64,000 nt of DNA, from the NCBI RefSeq assembly GCF_034190915.1, contig NW_026947489.1, positions 60,264,001 through 60,328,000 on the forward strand, given 5' to 3'. Of the stretch, positions 12,531 through 24,159 are shown piece after piece. Origin of the DNA: Cavia porcellus (Eukaryota > Chordata > Mammalia > Rodentia > Caviidae). The notes beneath the pieces are model-generated. The model made no database searches, was not told where the DNA came from, and worked only from the letters and a program-made list of their open reading frames with translations. Made by a program: the position numbers and the translations under genes. Positions within the stretch are counted from its first letter, which is position 1, and each line of letters opens with the position of its first letter.

Positions 12531-13337
12531 GACAATCTTATAAAGAGTTTCTACACATATATGGACTAACAAAACTGAACCAAGACAAAAACCCTGATCA
12601 ATCCAAATAAATAATAAGCAATGAAATTGAAGCAGTAATAAAAAGCCTACCAAGCCAAAAAAAAAAAAAAAAAGGCCTGGTGGATTCACTGCTGAATTCT
12701 ACAAGACCTTCAGGTAGGTCATGATACCTCAAACTCTTTAATGAAACTGAAAAGAACACAGTGCTTCCAAATTCACTACGGAATCCAGGATCACTCTGAT
12801 TCAAAAAGCAAGACAAGGAACCAACTAAAAACAGCAAACAAACAAAACAGAATAAAAATTACAGGCTAGTTTCATACTGAAATAGAAACAAAAGACTTCA
12901 ATAAGATACTGGCAAATAGAATGCAACAGATCATAAAAAGGATCATGCATCATGACCAAGTAAGTTTCAACATAGAAATGCAAGGATGTTTCAAATTAAT
13001 AAATGTAATACCACATAAATGGAACAACAACAAAAATCACACGATCATATTAATAGACACAGAGAAAGGTTTTGACAAAATTCAACAGCTATTCAATATG
13101 ATAAAATCCCTGAAGAAAATAAGTGGAGACTGATCTTACCTCCATTTAATAAGAGCCATTTGTGGCAAACCAATGGCCAACATATTAAATGGGGACAAGG
13201 TGAAAGTTTTCCTTCCAAAATCAGGAACAAGGATGTCCACTATCACCACTATTGTACAGTATAGCCTTGAAACATCGACAAGCACAGCAAGACAAGAGAA
13301 CAAAGTAAAAGGGATATGTAAAGGAAAAGAATAAATC

Positions 13338-13489
13338 AAATGATCACTATTTGCAGATGACATGGTACCAGAAATTCCACCAAAACATCCAGAATTAAAA
13401 ACCAAATTTGACAATGTAGCAGGATATAAAATCAACATACAAAAATCAGTAGCAGTCCTGTATACCTATAATGAGCTCACTGAGGAAAC
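13338..13489 (+). repeat. L1 reverse-transcriptase segment, copy A (native position)
   Basis: A 152-bp block holding TTTGCAGATGACATG, which encodes the FADDM catalytic motif, and GTAGCAGGATATAAAATCAA. It sits in the expected ORF2 order. It is repeated at 14344-14495 with about 13 mismatches and no length change. Confidence 0.9.
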
Positions 13490-13510
13490 AAGTCAGAAAA
13501 ACAATAACAA

Positions 13511-13850
13511 AACAGGCATGGTCATACATGCCTATAATCCCAGCACTTGGGATGCTGAGGCAGGAGGATTGCTGTGGAGTTTGAGGTCATCCTGGGCTAC
13601 TAAAGAATGAGTTCAAGGCCAGCCTGAACTGCATAGTAAAACCCTATGTCAAAGAAGACAAAAAATTCTCAATAGCATTAAGGAAAAATAAGTACTTAAA
13701 AATTAACTTGTTCTTAATCCCAGCACTTGGTAGACTAACTCAGGAGGACAGCTATAAGTTTCAGGTCAGCCTAAGCCACACAGTGAGTTCAAAAGTAGCC
13801 TGGATTACATAGGGAGACCCTGTCTCAAATAATTTTTAAAAATAAATAAA
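13511..13850 (+). mobile_element. Two B1-like SINEs in tandem
   Basis: 13511-13667 is a complete B1 with both arms of the internal duplication (CATCCTGGGCTACTAAAGAA, CCAGCCTGAACTGCATAG) and a GAAGACAAAAAA tail. About 13708-13850 is a second copy with (AAAT)-type tail. Both lie inside the L1. Confidence 0.85.
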
Positions 13851-14343
13851 TAGACATCACCTGAACCAAGGGTGATATGAAAGACCTCTACAATGTAAAC
13901 TATGGAACTTTGTAAAGGAGCTTGAATAGGACATGATAAATGGAAATATATCCTCTATTCCTGAATAGGCAGTCAAAATAGCCATCTCACAAGACTGAGA
14001 TACATATTTAATGCAAAATACTAACAGCATTCTTTACAGAACTAGAAAAAACAATCCTAAAAATCATGTAGAATCAGGAAAGATCCAGAAGAGCAAAAGG
14101 AATCCTGGGTAATTAGAACATAGCAGGAGGGATCAAAGTTCAGGTTTGAAGTTATATTACAAAGCTACAGTGATAAAAACAGCATGATATTGACACAAAA
14201 ATAGTCATACAGACCAATGGAACATAATAAAGAGTATAGAAAAATCTCCAAGCACATTTAGCTATTTGATCTTTGACAAAAGGAATAAAATCATATGCTG
14301 AAGTAAAGAGCCTCTTTAGTAAATGGTGCTGGGAAAATTGAAG

Positions 14344-14495
14344 AAATCATCACCATTTGCAGATGACATGATACTAGAAATTCCACCAAAACACCTAGAA
14401 TTAAAAACCAAATTTGGCAATGTAGCAGGATACAAAATCAACATACAAAAATCGGTAGCAGTCCTGTCCACCTATAATAAACTCACTGAGGAAAC
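14344..14495 (+). repeat. L1 reverse-transcriptase segment, copy B (displaced)
   Basis: 152 bp, about 91% identical to 13338-13489, again with TTTGCAGATGACATG. It sits between AAATGGTGCTGGGAAAATTG and ATGCAGAAGAATGAAACTAG, two L1 segments that normally lie close together far downstream of the catalytic motif. It is therefore out of place. Confidence 0.85.
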
Positions 14496-14890
14496 TGCAA
14501 TGCAGAAGAATGAAACTAGACCTATATCTTCTCTTACTATGTACTAAAACAGTCAAAATGGACCAAAGATCTAATTATTATTAACACAGAAATATTTAAC
14601 CTGCTGGAGGACAAGGTAGGTAAAACTCTTGAAGTCACAGGTGTAAGCAAGAATTTTCTTCTTTTTTTAAATTTCTTTAATCTTTTGTCCACAAACTAGA
14701 AAGAATTTTCTTAACACAAGCCCAACTGCATAAGAAATAACATTGAGTATCAACAAATGGGATTATATCAAATTAAAATGACTCTCCACAGTAAAGGGGA
14801 ACAACCAAAAGAGTGAACAGATAAACTACAGAATGTTGTGAAACACTTTGCGGAGAATGGAAACCTAACAAATGCAAAGCAGACATTGAT

Positions 14891-15249
14891 TTTTTAGAAG
14901 GTGTATCTCTTGGTCTTGTAAACAATCTTTCTGGAGGAAGGGGAATGGGGATGATGCATACATACTCTTTGCCTTTGTCTTGCTATAGGCCAGGTAAAGA
15001 TGCATCATACTGGCCAACAGAGAAGCGGACATATTTGGATTGTTCTGATGCTCTTACATACATTTTGAAGAACTTTAAAAGAAATTAAGAACATCAAGTT
15101 TAGAGACAGAGTGCTTAGATTCAAATCTCAATCCTCCCACTTATTCTGTGATTTTAGCCAAATTCCTTAACCTTCATTTCCTCCTCTATTAACCAGGAAG
15201 ACAATAAAGCAGGCAATCTCATAGGGTTGCTGTGAAGATTAATTGTGAA
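14891..15249. other. No feature recognised
   Basis: Possibly unique A/T-rich sequence following the L1 remnant. No coding or RNA signal seen. Confidence 0.4.
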
Positions 15250-15643
15250 AAGTAATTCTAAATTAAAACTTGTAGCAGCTTTATGGCTTGTGTCTAGCTG
15301 TACCCCCAAAGCCTCAGATAGTCATAGGCTTTTTCAGAGGTGGCTGGATCTAGCGCATGTGACACTGGGATTGATTCATGCTGTAATGCTAGGCTTGAGG
15401 GCAGTAGGATTAAAGATGTGAGTGCCACTCACACTAAGTAGCCAGAAAAAGGTATAAGGCTTAGCAAGAGCTGTGGTTATCCCTTGCTCCCTTGCCATGA
15501 ACTGTTTCTCCACGCCCCTCTGCCCTGGAGCCGGTCAGTTATGGACTGAAACCTTCACAAACTGTGAGCTGAATGAACCTTCCCTCTTTTAACGTTGGTT
15601 GTCAGATATTTTGTCTTAGCAAGGAGGAAAGTAACTAAGAGAA
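15250..15643 (+). mobile_element. MaLR-type LTR
   Basis: The 3' end reads CTGAATGAACCTTCCCTCTT, then GTCAGATATTTTGTCTTAGC and AAAGTAACTAAGAGA, the characteristic tail of mammalian-apparent LTR retrotransposon LTRs. The 5' boundary is approximate. Confidence 0.6.
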
Positions 15644-16489
15644 GCAGAATTTCTGTTATATACTTCACACCCAGAGAACTCATTCCACCCATCATACAAA
15701 CTGGCACTAGTCGTCCTTGTTTTATACCAGAAATACCTCCCAACAGCTTAGCTTGAATTGTCTTATTCACATTATTTAGAATTGGCTTAGTAGAAAAACA
15801 GCAAAAAAAATTCTAGGCATTTAGAACTCTTTAGGGCGAGCAATATCATGCCTATATTTTGGGTTGTGCCCTCACATCAGTATGGAAAAATAAAATTATA
15901 GCAAGACTAACATTAGCACATTTTTTTCTAATTTGGTGCTTGTGACTACTGGCCATATGACAAGAGCACCAGGTCTGGTTTCTAGACTATCAGATTTATA
16001 CCCTTCATCATCTTTAATTTTGGATCTTCATATATGAGTAGAAATCTTTCTCTTGGAAACTATGTGCTCTCGTGTTTATGCAGTACTACTGAGCTAACAT
16101 TTTATGGTATCTTGGTAAGCAAAGAAAAGATATTTTCTTTGTGAAAACTGAATAGTTCCTGTTGAGGGTGGTTACATTCATAATTCTTACAGCTAGAAAT
16201 TTTACCTTGTATCTAGCCTGCATGTCCCAGTATATAGTTAGTTACCTTCCTCAGGGAATCTTCCTGAAATCCCTGAACCTTAGGTTAGTTTCAGACCCGC
16301 TATACAGATGAGTTTCAGAACCTGTGTAAGACTCCTCCATAGTAGCCTTCCTCGGCTCTTCTCCCATTCTTGCCCTGACATAGATCCTAACCTTTTCATA
16401 GTGTATAACAACCTTACAAACCAGGAAAATGTCCTACTCTTGGTACTACAAACTATAAGCTCCAGAAAATCATCATATGAGAATTAAAA
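15644..16489. other. No feature recognised
   Basis: Apparently unique sequence without a recognisable repeat or exon. Confidence 0.4.
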
Positions 16490-17060
16490 TGCATAAATAC
16501 ATGAAAAACGTTCAGTGTCACTAGTCATTCAAGATGTACAAATGAAAACAAGGCTGAGATTCCCCGCAACCCAGAGAGAATGGCTATTATCAAGAAATCA
16601 ACCAATAACAAGTGCTGTCGGGGCTGTGAGGGAAAAGGAATGGTTCTCCACTGTTGGTGGGAGTATAAGATTGGTGCCATCCTTCAGAGAATCCTTAAAA
16701 GCTAGGATTGGTGGTCCCATTGGACCCGGCTATTCCCCTGCTGAGTATCTTCCCAGAAGCATTAAAAACATCGTACCACAGCAATATACATGGACCGAGG
16801 TTTACAGCAACACAATTTGTAACAGCTAGATCTTGGAAACGACCCAAATGTCCATCAACCGAAGAACGGGTAAAAAAGACATGATGTATTTATACAACGA
16901 AGTACTTCTCAGCCACAAGAAAGATAAACTCGAGGCTTTCATAGGTAAATGGACGCAACTAGAGACCCATACTCATGAGTGAAATAAATCAGGCTCAACC
17001 GTGTAAGCATCATATTGTCCTCCTAGTGTGAGAAGCTCAAAGAAATAATATCTATATATG
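16490..17060 (+). mobile_element. LINE-1 3' end of ORF2, sense
   Basis: Ordered L1 ORF2/3' segments: ACCCAGAGAGAATGGCTATT, CTCCACTGTTGGTGGGAGTA, ACCCAAATGTCCATCAACCG and AACTAGAGACCCATACTCAT. The 104-codon frame at 16515-16829 is a fragment of ORF2, not a host gene. Confidence 0.9.
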
Positions 17061-17477
17061 ACAGTTAAAACAGTTATACTAGTAATTTCTCTTAGTTCAT
17101 TGAAAACAAAGGTTTGTACTAATATTGTCTGGAGAACTCAATGTCAACATGTCTACAAGTAAATAAAGATAACAGTACTCAGTGTTCCAACCATAATTAC
17201 CCTCTAATTATCTTGTGCAGTTTGGTTTTATAATTTTCTCCTTAAAATAAAAAGCACCCTTTCCTCACTCATATTCTCTCTCCCCCGCCCCCACCTTAGC
17301 CCCTCTTCTTTGTTTCTTGAGTGTTAGGAAACTAGTAGACTCTGTAGCTGTACAATTAAATTTCATTAATGTTTTGACTTACTCATGGCTATTGTTGTCA
17401 TCATTCTGTGTTGAAACTCGTAGTATAGCTCTTTTCTTGTGCCCTGGCAAGCACCACTCTGCTTTATGTTTCTTGGT

Positions 17478-17631
17478 GTTTTTTTTGTCTTTTTGAGACA
17501 GGGTCTCCCTATGAAGTTTAGGCTGGCCTTAGGCTCACTTTGTAGCCCAGGCTAGTCTCAAACTTGCAACGGTTCACCTGCCTCAGCCTCCTAAGTGCCG
17601 GAAGTACAGGAGTGCACAGCCACACCCGGTT
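17478..17631 (-). mobile_element. B1-like SINE, antisense
   Basis: TTTTTTGTCTTTTTGAGACA, TAGCCCAGGCTAGTC, AAGTGCCGGAAGTACAGG. Full-length copy with the GAC-bearing tail. Confidence 0.85.
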
Positions 17632-17639
17632 TCTGCTTT

Positions 17640-17985
17640 GTGTTTCAATAAGGTTGACTTACAATCTGTGTGCGTGATGTTCTGTGACTGCCTTATTTCA
17701 GATGCATAATTTCCTCAAGGTTATGGCTGTTGTAGCACGTATCAGAATTTTGTTTCTTTTTAAGGTGACTAGTATTGAGTTGTATGGATTTCTATGTTTT
17801 TTAGTCCCTGTGCTGTGACTCAAATCCAGATCTTGAAGCATGCAAAGGCAAATGTTTGCACTGGGCTCTATCCCAACATGAATATTTGGGTTGTTTCCAT
17901 CTTTTGTCTATTGTGAACAGTGATGACATGGACATATGTGTATATTCTTGGATGTACATTTTTTGAAGTCTATGGTTTTTAAAAA
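17640..17985 (-). mobile_element. LINE-1 3' end, antisense, with SINE debris
   Basis: GGTGACTAGTATTGAGTTGT and TTTGGGTTGTTTCCATCTTT are the antisense L1 ORF2 3' end. A degraded tRNA-type SINE (about 17804-17876) interrupts it and another fragment abuts near 17990-18045. Confidence 0.7.
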
Positions 17986-18075
17986 TAGGATCCCACATGC
18001 GCCTAGGCAAGTACTCCACTACTGAGGTATGCTTCTTTTTCAGGCCTTTTTAAAGATTTCTTCTGGTAGTGGACT

Positions 18076-18227
18076 CTTTTTTTTTTTTTTTTAAATCTTT
18101 TTGAGACTGTCTCACTATGCAGTTCAGGCTGGCCTAGGCTCACTTTATAGCTCAGGCTGGTCTGGAACTTGCAGTCCTCAGTGTCCTGAGTGCTGGGATT
18201 ACAGGCGCGTGCCGCCATGCTCGGCTG
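18076..18227 (-). mobile_element. B1-like SINE, antisense
   Basis: A T run, TTTTTGAGACTGTCTCAC, both duplicated arms, GAGTGCTGGGATTACAGGCG and GCCGCCATGCTCGG. Confidence 0.85.
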
Positions 18228-18280
18228 GTATTGGACTTTGATTCTTTTCTCTGTACTGAGATACAGCCCTGGCCCTTTCA

Positions 18281-18491
18281 TCATCATCTTCTTCTTCTTC
18301 TTCTTCTTCTTCTTCTTCTTCTTCTTCTTCTTCTTCTTCTTCTTCTTCTTCTTCTTCTTCTTCTTCTTCTTCTTTTTCTTCTTCCTCTTCCTCCTCCCTC
18401 TCTTCTTCCTCTTCCTCTTCTTCCTCCTCCTCCCCTCCTCCCCTCCCCAACCCTCCTCTCTTCCCCTTCCCTTCCCTCTGCTCCTCTCCTC
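18281..18491. repeat. (CTT)n tract grading into CT-rich sequence
   Basis: About 95 bp of near-perfect TTC/CTT repeat followed by roughly 115 bp of imperfect C/T-only sequence. The minus strand is all-purine. It generates spurious poly-Leu, poly-Phe, poly-Lys and poly-Glu open frames on both strands. Confidence 0.95.
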
Positions 18492-18967
18492 TTTTTTTTT
18501 GAACCAGCCGATGGAACTCATGACTTAACATTTTCCAGTTAGGCACTTATGCCATAGAGCTAAACCCCTGACCCCCTTTCTTCTTGTTCACTAATTTTTA
18601 ACCTTTAGCTTTTTTGAGAGGATGTCATTGTGTGGTTCATCCTGGCTTTGAAGTCACTATGTAGTCCAGGCTAGCCTCAAACTTGCAGGGATCCTCCTGC
18701 CTCACCCTCCTGAGTAGCTATGATTCGAGGCATGTACTTTCACGTTCAGCTTATTTTTTATTTTGGAATAAGGCCTAAGTGCTTGCCCAGACTAGACTCC
18801 AACCTGTAGCCTTCCTGCCTCAGTGCTGTGGAGTGCTGGGATTAGAGACATGGGTCACCCTTTTTCGCTGTTTATTTTTTGTTATAGCTGTGTTGTGCAG
18901 GTTAGTTGTCCTGCCTCAACCTCTCAAATAACTAGGATTGTTCATGTGTGCCACGTTGTCTGGCTTT
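18492..18967 (-). mobile_element. Array of antisense SINEs
   Basis: A tRNA-type SINE at 18492-18576 (GGAACTCATGACTTAACA, GAGCTAAACCCCTGACCCC) is followed by three B1-like copies at about 18607-18752, 18756-18865 and 18878-18967. The last two are partial. Confidence 0.7.
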
Positions 18968-19012
18968 TGATTATGTTATAGTTTGGATTTTTAAAAAATT
19001 TAAGTACCACAG

Positions 19013-19174
19013 CCGGGCATAGTGGCTCACGCCTGTAGTCCCAGCACTCGGGAGGCTGAGGTGGGAGGATCCTTAGGAATTCGAGACCAGCCTGGGCTGC
19101 AAAGTGAGCGCAAGGCCATCCTGAACTGCATAGCGAGACCCCATCTCAAAAAAAGACAAAAAAAAAAAAAAAAA
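19013..19174 (+). mobile_element. B1-like SINE, near-master copy
   Basis: GCCGGGCATAGTGGCTCACG, CCAGCACTCGGGAGGCTGAG, then CCAGCCTGGGCTGCAAAGTG and CCATCCTGAACTGCATAGCG, which are the two arms of the internal duplication. It ends CTCAAAAAAAGACAAAAA. Flanking TTTAAGTAC and TTAAGTAC suggest a target-site duplication. Confidence 0.9.
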
Positions 19175-19297
19175 TTAAGTACTTTTTTTGTTGTAGATCT
19201 ATAGCTGGCTTTTAACATGAAATATAGCTAAAAATTTCTGTGTATAATATAACACAGGTATTATACTTATTATTAGACTAACATTAGAATCCATGTT

Positions 19298-19453
19298 CTT
19301 GCTGAGTGTGGTAGGCAGGTACCTTCTAATTCCAGCATTTAGAAAGCTGAGGCAGGAGGATTGCTGCAAGTTCCAGGCCAGCATAAGTCACATGGTGAGT
19401 TCAAGGCCAGTGTGGCATATATAGTGACACATTGTCCCCTCTCAAAAAAAGAG
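19298..19453 (+). mobile_element. B1-like SINE
   Basis: GAAAGCTGAGGCAGGAGGAT, GTTCAAGGCCAGTGTGGC and an A/G-rich tail. Moderately diverged. Confidence 0.75.
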
Positions 19454-19477
19454 GGGAGAAAATGATTTACTTGTTTT

Positions 19478-19740
19478 AGGCTTTCAGAGATCAGTCCATG
19501 GTGGGCTGGCTCCAAGCCAGAAACTTCACAATGAAAGGGAATGGAGCATAACTGCTCACTTCACAGCAATGGGAGGCACAACACAGGGGATAAGCCCCAA
19601 CGAGGAAAGGACCAGGGACTGGATGTAGTCTCCAAGTCAAACCTCCGTGACCACTCAGATTGCATGCTTTAGTTATCCCCTAGGCATCTCTCAAGCCAAT
19701 CAAGATTCACCATCATAATCCTAAATGGATGTTGAATTTT
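19478..19740 (-). mobile_element. Possible MaLR-type LTR, antisense
   Basis: GATCAGTCCATGGTGGGCTG and GGCTCCAAGCCAGAAACTTC resemble the segment at 47870-47910 (AGTCCACGGTTGGCTGGCTC), which looks like an antisense MaLR LTR. Confidence 0.4.
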
Positions 19741-19919
19741 GTTAACTGTTTTTTCTCGATCCATTTGATAAGTCTCATAAGGGTCGATTTTTATGCAGTG
19801 TACACAAGAAGCCCAACAGAAATGGACGAATTAAGAGATACAAGTTTAGAAGAAAAAAAATCACTTTATTAGAAAGGGAAGCGAAATGAGGAAGCAAAAT
19901 CATTTTATTGGGAGAGGAG

Positions 19920-19922
<3 letters not shown>

Positions 19923-19951
<29 letters not shown>
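19923..19951. repeat. (GATA)n microsatellite
   Basis: About seven GATA units. Confidence 0.9.
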
Positions 19952-20596
19952 GCCTTGTCAGAGTAAGGTAGGGAGCCCAGAGCTGGCACAGGGTGGGGTG
20001 GGGTGTGGATGTCTTTGTTCGCTACCACTTTTATAAGGCAAGAAAGGAACTCTTCCCCCTTGAGAACTGTTACAACTTGACTGGCTGTTGTGGGGTCTGA
20101 GACACCTGACATGACCATTGCCCTTTCCTTGCCTACAGGTACATTTTTGGAGAAGCACTTCTTTGGGCTATTTGTGCTGTCCAGGTGCTTACCTTGTGAG
20201 ATTTACAGCAGGGTTACATTCAAGGCTGAATTAGTAAAAAGATATATGTGCATTTTAGTGTATTACTATGGTGAGAAATATATATGTATATATTTATACA
20301 GAACAATGTATAAGTGTCTGGGAATGTGTTTTTTAAAATAATATAGATCCCCCCACTTGTTTGTTTTGTGCTTAGTTGTGGATGGAGGAAGGAGGGAATT
20401 TTGTCATGGCATGAAGTGAGTCAGGCTGCCTTATCAGCTCTGTTTTTCTCAGCTACTTTCATGAGTAGGAATTGAACTCTTTATTTGCTAGAAACTTCAC
20501 CAAGGACCTTTAACTTTCCCTGCCTGTCCCCCAATTTTCCTTACATGTTTATTCTTAGGCTATTGAGTTACATGGAATTTTTTTTTTTTTTTTGGT

Positions 20597-20900
20597 AATG
20601 TTGAACCAGCTTTGCATTCCTAGTAATATATGCCACTTGATCATGATGTGTTACTCTTTTGTGTTGCTGGATTTAGCATCTATTTTTTTTAAATAATTTT
20701 GTGCGTATGTCTATGAAGGGTAGTGGTCTATAAGTTTTATTTTGTGCCTGTCTGGCTTAGTTATCAGAGTGCTGTTAGTGTCATAAAATAGGGAACTACA
20801 GTATTTCCTCTTCCATTTCCTCATAGTTTGTATGAGGTTTGTATTGAGGATTTTGAATAGAAAAAGGTCACTGCCTGATTGATGTCAGCTTTAACAGGCT
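20597..20900 (-). mobile_element. LINE-1 ORF2 fragment (RT region), antisense
   Basis: GTTGAACCAGCTTTGCATTC, CACTTGATCATGATGTGTTA and TGTCATAAAATAGGGAACTA are the antisense reverse-transcriptase-region text of L1 ORF2. Confidence 0.75.
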
Positions 20901-21469
20901 GTCTCTGACTGTTGTGTTAGTAGACTGAGGGAGCAAGGACCAAAGAAGGAAGATGGGGGGCTTTGGCAATCTTGGAAGGAGGCAAGAAAGGCTTGTTCAG
21001 AGTGGTAGCACTGGCAGTGGCAAGAGGGGAGCGGGTTCTAAACATATGTGTGGTATTTAGTCTTTCTTATAGATTTGTTTATTTTAAGTGAAGTTCTTGC
21101 TGAGTCACTGTTACTCAGGCTGGGCTTGAACCTGTCTTCCTGCTTGTCTCAGTTTTGCAGAGTCTAAATACAATTTTTAGGGAATAACAAGACAGTTTGC
21201 TAGTGGATTAGATGGAGGGTCTAAGAATAAAGAAAGCAGAAAAGGATGATCTTTAAATCTGATCTGTTTTTCTCTTCAATGCTTTCTTTGGTTAATCTAT
21301 TGAAAAATAGAACCCAAGTGACGGTCCTTTATTCCTCTTCTCTATTGACTCGTGTTCACACCCAGGGAGGTTAGGGTATCTACCTATAAAGGCACCTAGA
21401 ATCAGGAGAACAGAAGTGGTTTTCCTTTTGAATTTTTCTTCTCAAAGTTACATTATGAAAAGTTTCTTA

Positions 21470-21868
21470 GCCAGACCTGGTAACACACATCTGTAATCTC
21501 AAGAGTCTGTGAGAAAGAGAATGATCCCAACTTTGAACCCTGGCTGGGCAAATTAGCAATTTAGGGAGACCCTGTCTCAAATGAAAAATTTTTAAAAAGG
21601 GCTAGGGGAATGTAACTCAGTGTCAAGGACCTGTATTCAAAGAAAGAGAGGAAGCAACAAAGGAGAGAGAGAAAAACTAAAGCTTCTAATGTAAACTACA
21701 ATAGAATAATTTTACGTATATTCATTTAACCATACTAACTTTAATGATCAGTTTATTTTTTTATCAGTTTATTTTTTAATCAGATTTTATTGGTACATTT
21801 TTAGGTACCAGGGATTAAATTCTCTACCTTACACTTGCTAGGCGAGTGCTTATGCCTCGGCCCATATA
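21470..21868. mobile_element. SINE group
   Basis: A diverged plus-strand B1 at about 21470-21598 (GGGAGACCCTGTCTCAAATG) is followed directly by a degraded plus-strand tRNA SINE (21599-21655). An antisense tRNA SINE lies at 21798-21868 (GGTACCAGGGATTAAATTCT). Confidence 0.65.
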
Positions 21869-22002
21869 TATGGTCATAGTCATCACAGAGCAGCTATACA
21901 ATTTAAATCTGAACTTGTTTCCCTTTATTCCCTAAATCATTGTTGTTTTGAGGCAGATTCCATATTTCATAGTACAGGTTGACTATTCCTCATCTGATTT
22001 TT

Positions 22003-22122
22003 CTTTTCTTTTTTGAGACATGGTCTTGCTATGTAGTTCCGACTGGCCTCCAACTCGTAGCAATTCTAGCTCAGCTTCTCGAGGGCTGGGATTGTAGGAA
22101 TTCACCACAATGCATGGCTCCT
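22003..22122 (-). mobile_element. B1-like SINE, antisense
   Basis: TTTTTTGAGACATGGTCTTG and AGGGCTGGGATTGTAGG. The duplicated arm is missing, so this is a shorter form. Confidence 0.75.
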
Positions 22123-22319
22123 CATCTAAAATGATTGTGAGTAGAAAAGGAAGTATTTTTAGATTTTTAAGGGTTTTTTTTTTTGTTTTAAATACTTGCA
22201 TTGACTTTCGTGGTTGAAGATTTCTAATCTGAAAGCCTAAAATCGGAAATGCTATGTGTTATGTCAGCTGTTAAGTTTCAGATGTCAGAGCACTTTACAT
22301 TTTGGCATTTGTTTATTTG

Positions 22320-22632
22320 TGTTGCTTTTTGAAACAGGATCTTGTGTAGTTCAGGCTGCCCTTGAACTCCCTGTATAGCCCAAATTGGCCTCAAACTTCC
22401 AGAAAACCTCCTGCTTCAGCCTCTAGAGTGCTTGCTGGTATTACAGATGTGTGCCACTGTGACTGTCTCAGTTTTAGATTTTTTTTTTTTTTTTTGAGAC
22501 AATGTCTAACTATGCAGTTCAGGCTGCTCTTGAAGTCACTGTGGAGGCCAGACGGCCTCAATCTTGGCAGTGATCCTCTTCCCTCGGCCTCCTGAGTGCT
22601 GGGATTACAAGTGTGTGCCACTCTGCTTGACT
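22320..22632 (-). mobile_element. Two B1-like SINEs in tandem, antisense
   Basis: Units at about 22320-22475 and 22478-22632, the second starting with a 17-T run. Both carry the internal duplication and end in TGTGTGCCACT-type motifs. Confidence 0.8.
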
Positions 22633-22636
22633 AGTT

Positions 22637-22962
22637 TCTTTCATGTAGCATGTTTTTGAGGCTCATGAATATTGTTACATTTATTGCTAGTTCTGTTTTA
22701 TTGCTGAATAATATTGCTGAATGGGAATATCATATGTTATTTATCCTTCTCTATGTGGACTCCTGGGTTATTCTACTTTTGGGCTACAGTGAATAATGCT
22801 GCATTAAGTAAATGTTGTGGCTTCTCTTGGATAAATACATAGGATTGGAATGTTCAAGCCACACGGTAAGCATATGCTTATCTTTTTCAAACTGTGAAAC
22901 TGTTTTCTACAGTGGTGTTGCCTTTTTACATTCTTACCAAGAACAGTTTTAGATTCTTTCAC
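22637..22962 (-). mobile_element. LINE-1 3' end, antisense
   Basis: CTGTTTTATTGCTGAATAAT, GGGCTACAGTGAATAATGCT and CAAACTGTGAAACTGTTTTC in order are antisense L1 ORF2/3' UTR. Confidence 0.8.
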
Positions 22963-23007
22963 CTCTCAAAGGTTTGGCAGCATTTGATATTGTCAGCTTG
23001 TTTTGGT

Positions 23008-23116
23008 TTTGCTTTTTTGTGGGGCTAGGAATAGAAGAACCCAGAATCTCACATAGCTCAGCAAGCACTGTAATAATGAGCTATTGTCCCAGCCCTGTCA
23101 TCTTGTTGAGTAGGTT

Positions 23117-23148
<32 letters not shown>

Positions 23149-23208
23149 TTTTAGGTACTGGAGATCAAACTCACAATCTAGCACTTGCCAGGCTCAGCAG
23201 CCCCTTGA
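23008..23208 (-). mobile_element. Two antisense tRNA SINEs and a (TTTC)n tract
   Basis: A degraded unit at 23008-23098 is followed by eight TTTC repeats at 23118-23149, which form the tail of a second unit (GGTACTGGAGATCAAACTCA). Confidence 0.65.
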
Positions 23209-23574
23209 GTAGGATTCTTTTGCTCCTGTTGGAGCTCTGAAAATGATACCCCAAAGTGAAAGCCTCAGAAGCTACAGCAAAGGCCAAGTTTGTGTCTCAC
23301 ATTCTGACTTCCTTTCATTTCCTCAATAACCCTGAAGCAAATCATAGAAAATAGACTTACCAGAGAAATCAGAACCCTTAGAAACTCATCAGAATCCATA
23401 AAAATCATCTAGCTATAAAGAAATCCGCCAGTTGCTTTGATTGTATTTCAAAAAGCCCCATTCAAGAAAGTGTCTTATCTCATAACAGGAAGAAAGGAAA
23501 GCTGGAAAGAGGCCAAAAACAAAATGGTCAGATAGACTTTGCTGAATTTCCCATTAAGCTTTATGTCCTGGCTT

Positions 23575-23894
23575 CTGGGTGGGAGGCGCTGAATCCCGAG
23601 CCTTGTGCTTACAAACAAGGCAAGAACTCTACCACAGTGGGCCACACTCACACTCTATACCCTCTTCTGGTGTAGTTCTACAATGCTAGTCACACTTAAT
23701 GGAACCTAAACCTGTAGATGAATAGTTCACCATTTGGGTGTCTGAGTTTTCCTTTTGAAGACTTCTGGTCTCCCCTCCTGCCAGCCAGGGTCTTGCTATA
23801 TAATTTAGGCTGGCCTTGAACTTACTATGTAACCCAGGCTCCAACTGTGAGCATCCGGAGTGCTGGTATAGGCCTTCGCCACTGTGCCCTGCCT
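23575..23894 (-). mobile_element. Degraded tRNA SINE and a B1, antisense
   Basis: 23575-23645 has GGGTGGGAGGCGCTGAATCC and a CAAGGCAAGAACTCTACCAC arm. About 23785-23894 is a B1 with AGGGTCTTGCTATATAATTT and GGAGTGCTGGTATAGG. Confidence 0.6.
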
Positions 23895-24159
23895 TAATCA
23901 AGATTTGGCCAAGCCTCAGGTTTACCTATGCAATGGGGATGATTCTTCTCAGTAGTGAGGACGAACTGTAAAATCCAGCTGCACAGTAAGGACTCAATAG
24001 GTATGAACTGTTTTTCTTGCTTTGCTTTAGGATTCTTACCTGGGTTGCCTGACTCTCAGGTTACACCTGATGTGTAAGCTGTTGCTTTGCTCCTTTAGGT
24101 CTTAAGCCTCCTTTTCAGAACTCCTGCAAGGTCACAAACAGAGGAATAGGTTCAAAAGC

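Noticed and set aside
16515..16829. 104-codon frame as a host gene
   Set aside because: The DNA follows the L1 ORF2 3' end in order; it is an L1 fragment.
18003..18546. Long open frames of 100-172 codons on both strands
   Set aside because: They consist of poly-Lys, poly-Glu, poly-Leu or poly-Phe encoded by the CTT tract and flanking SINEs.
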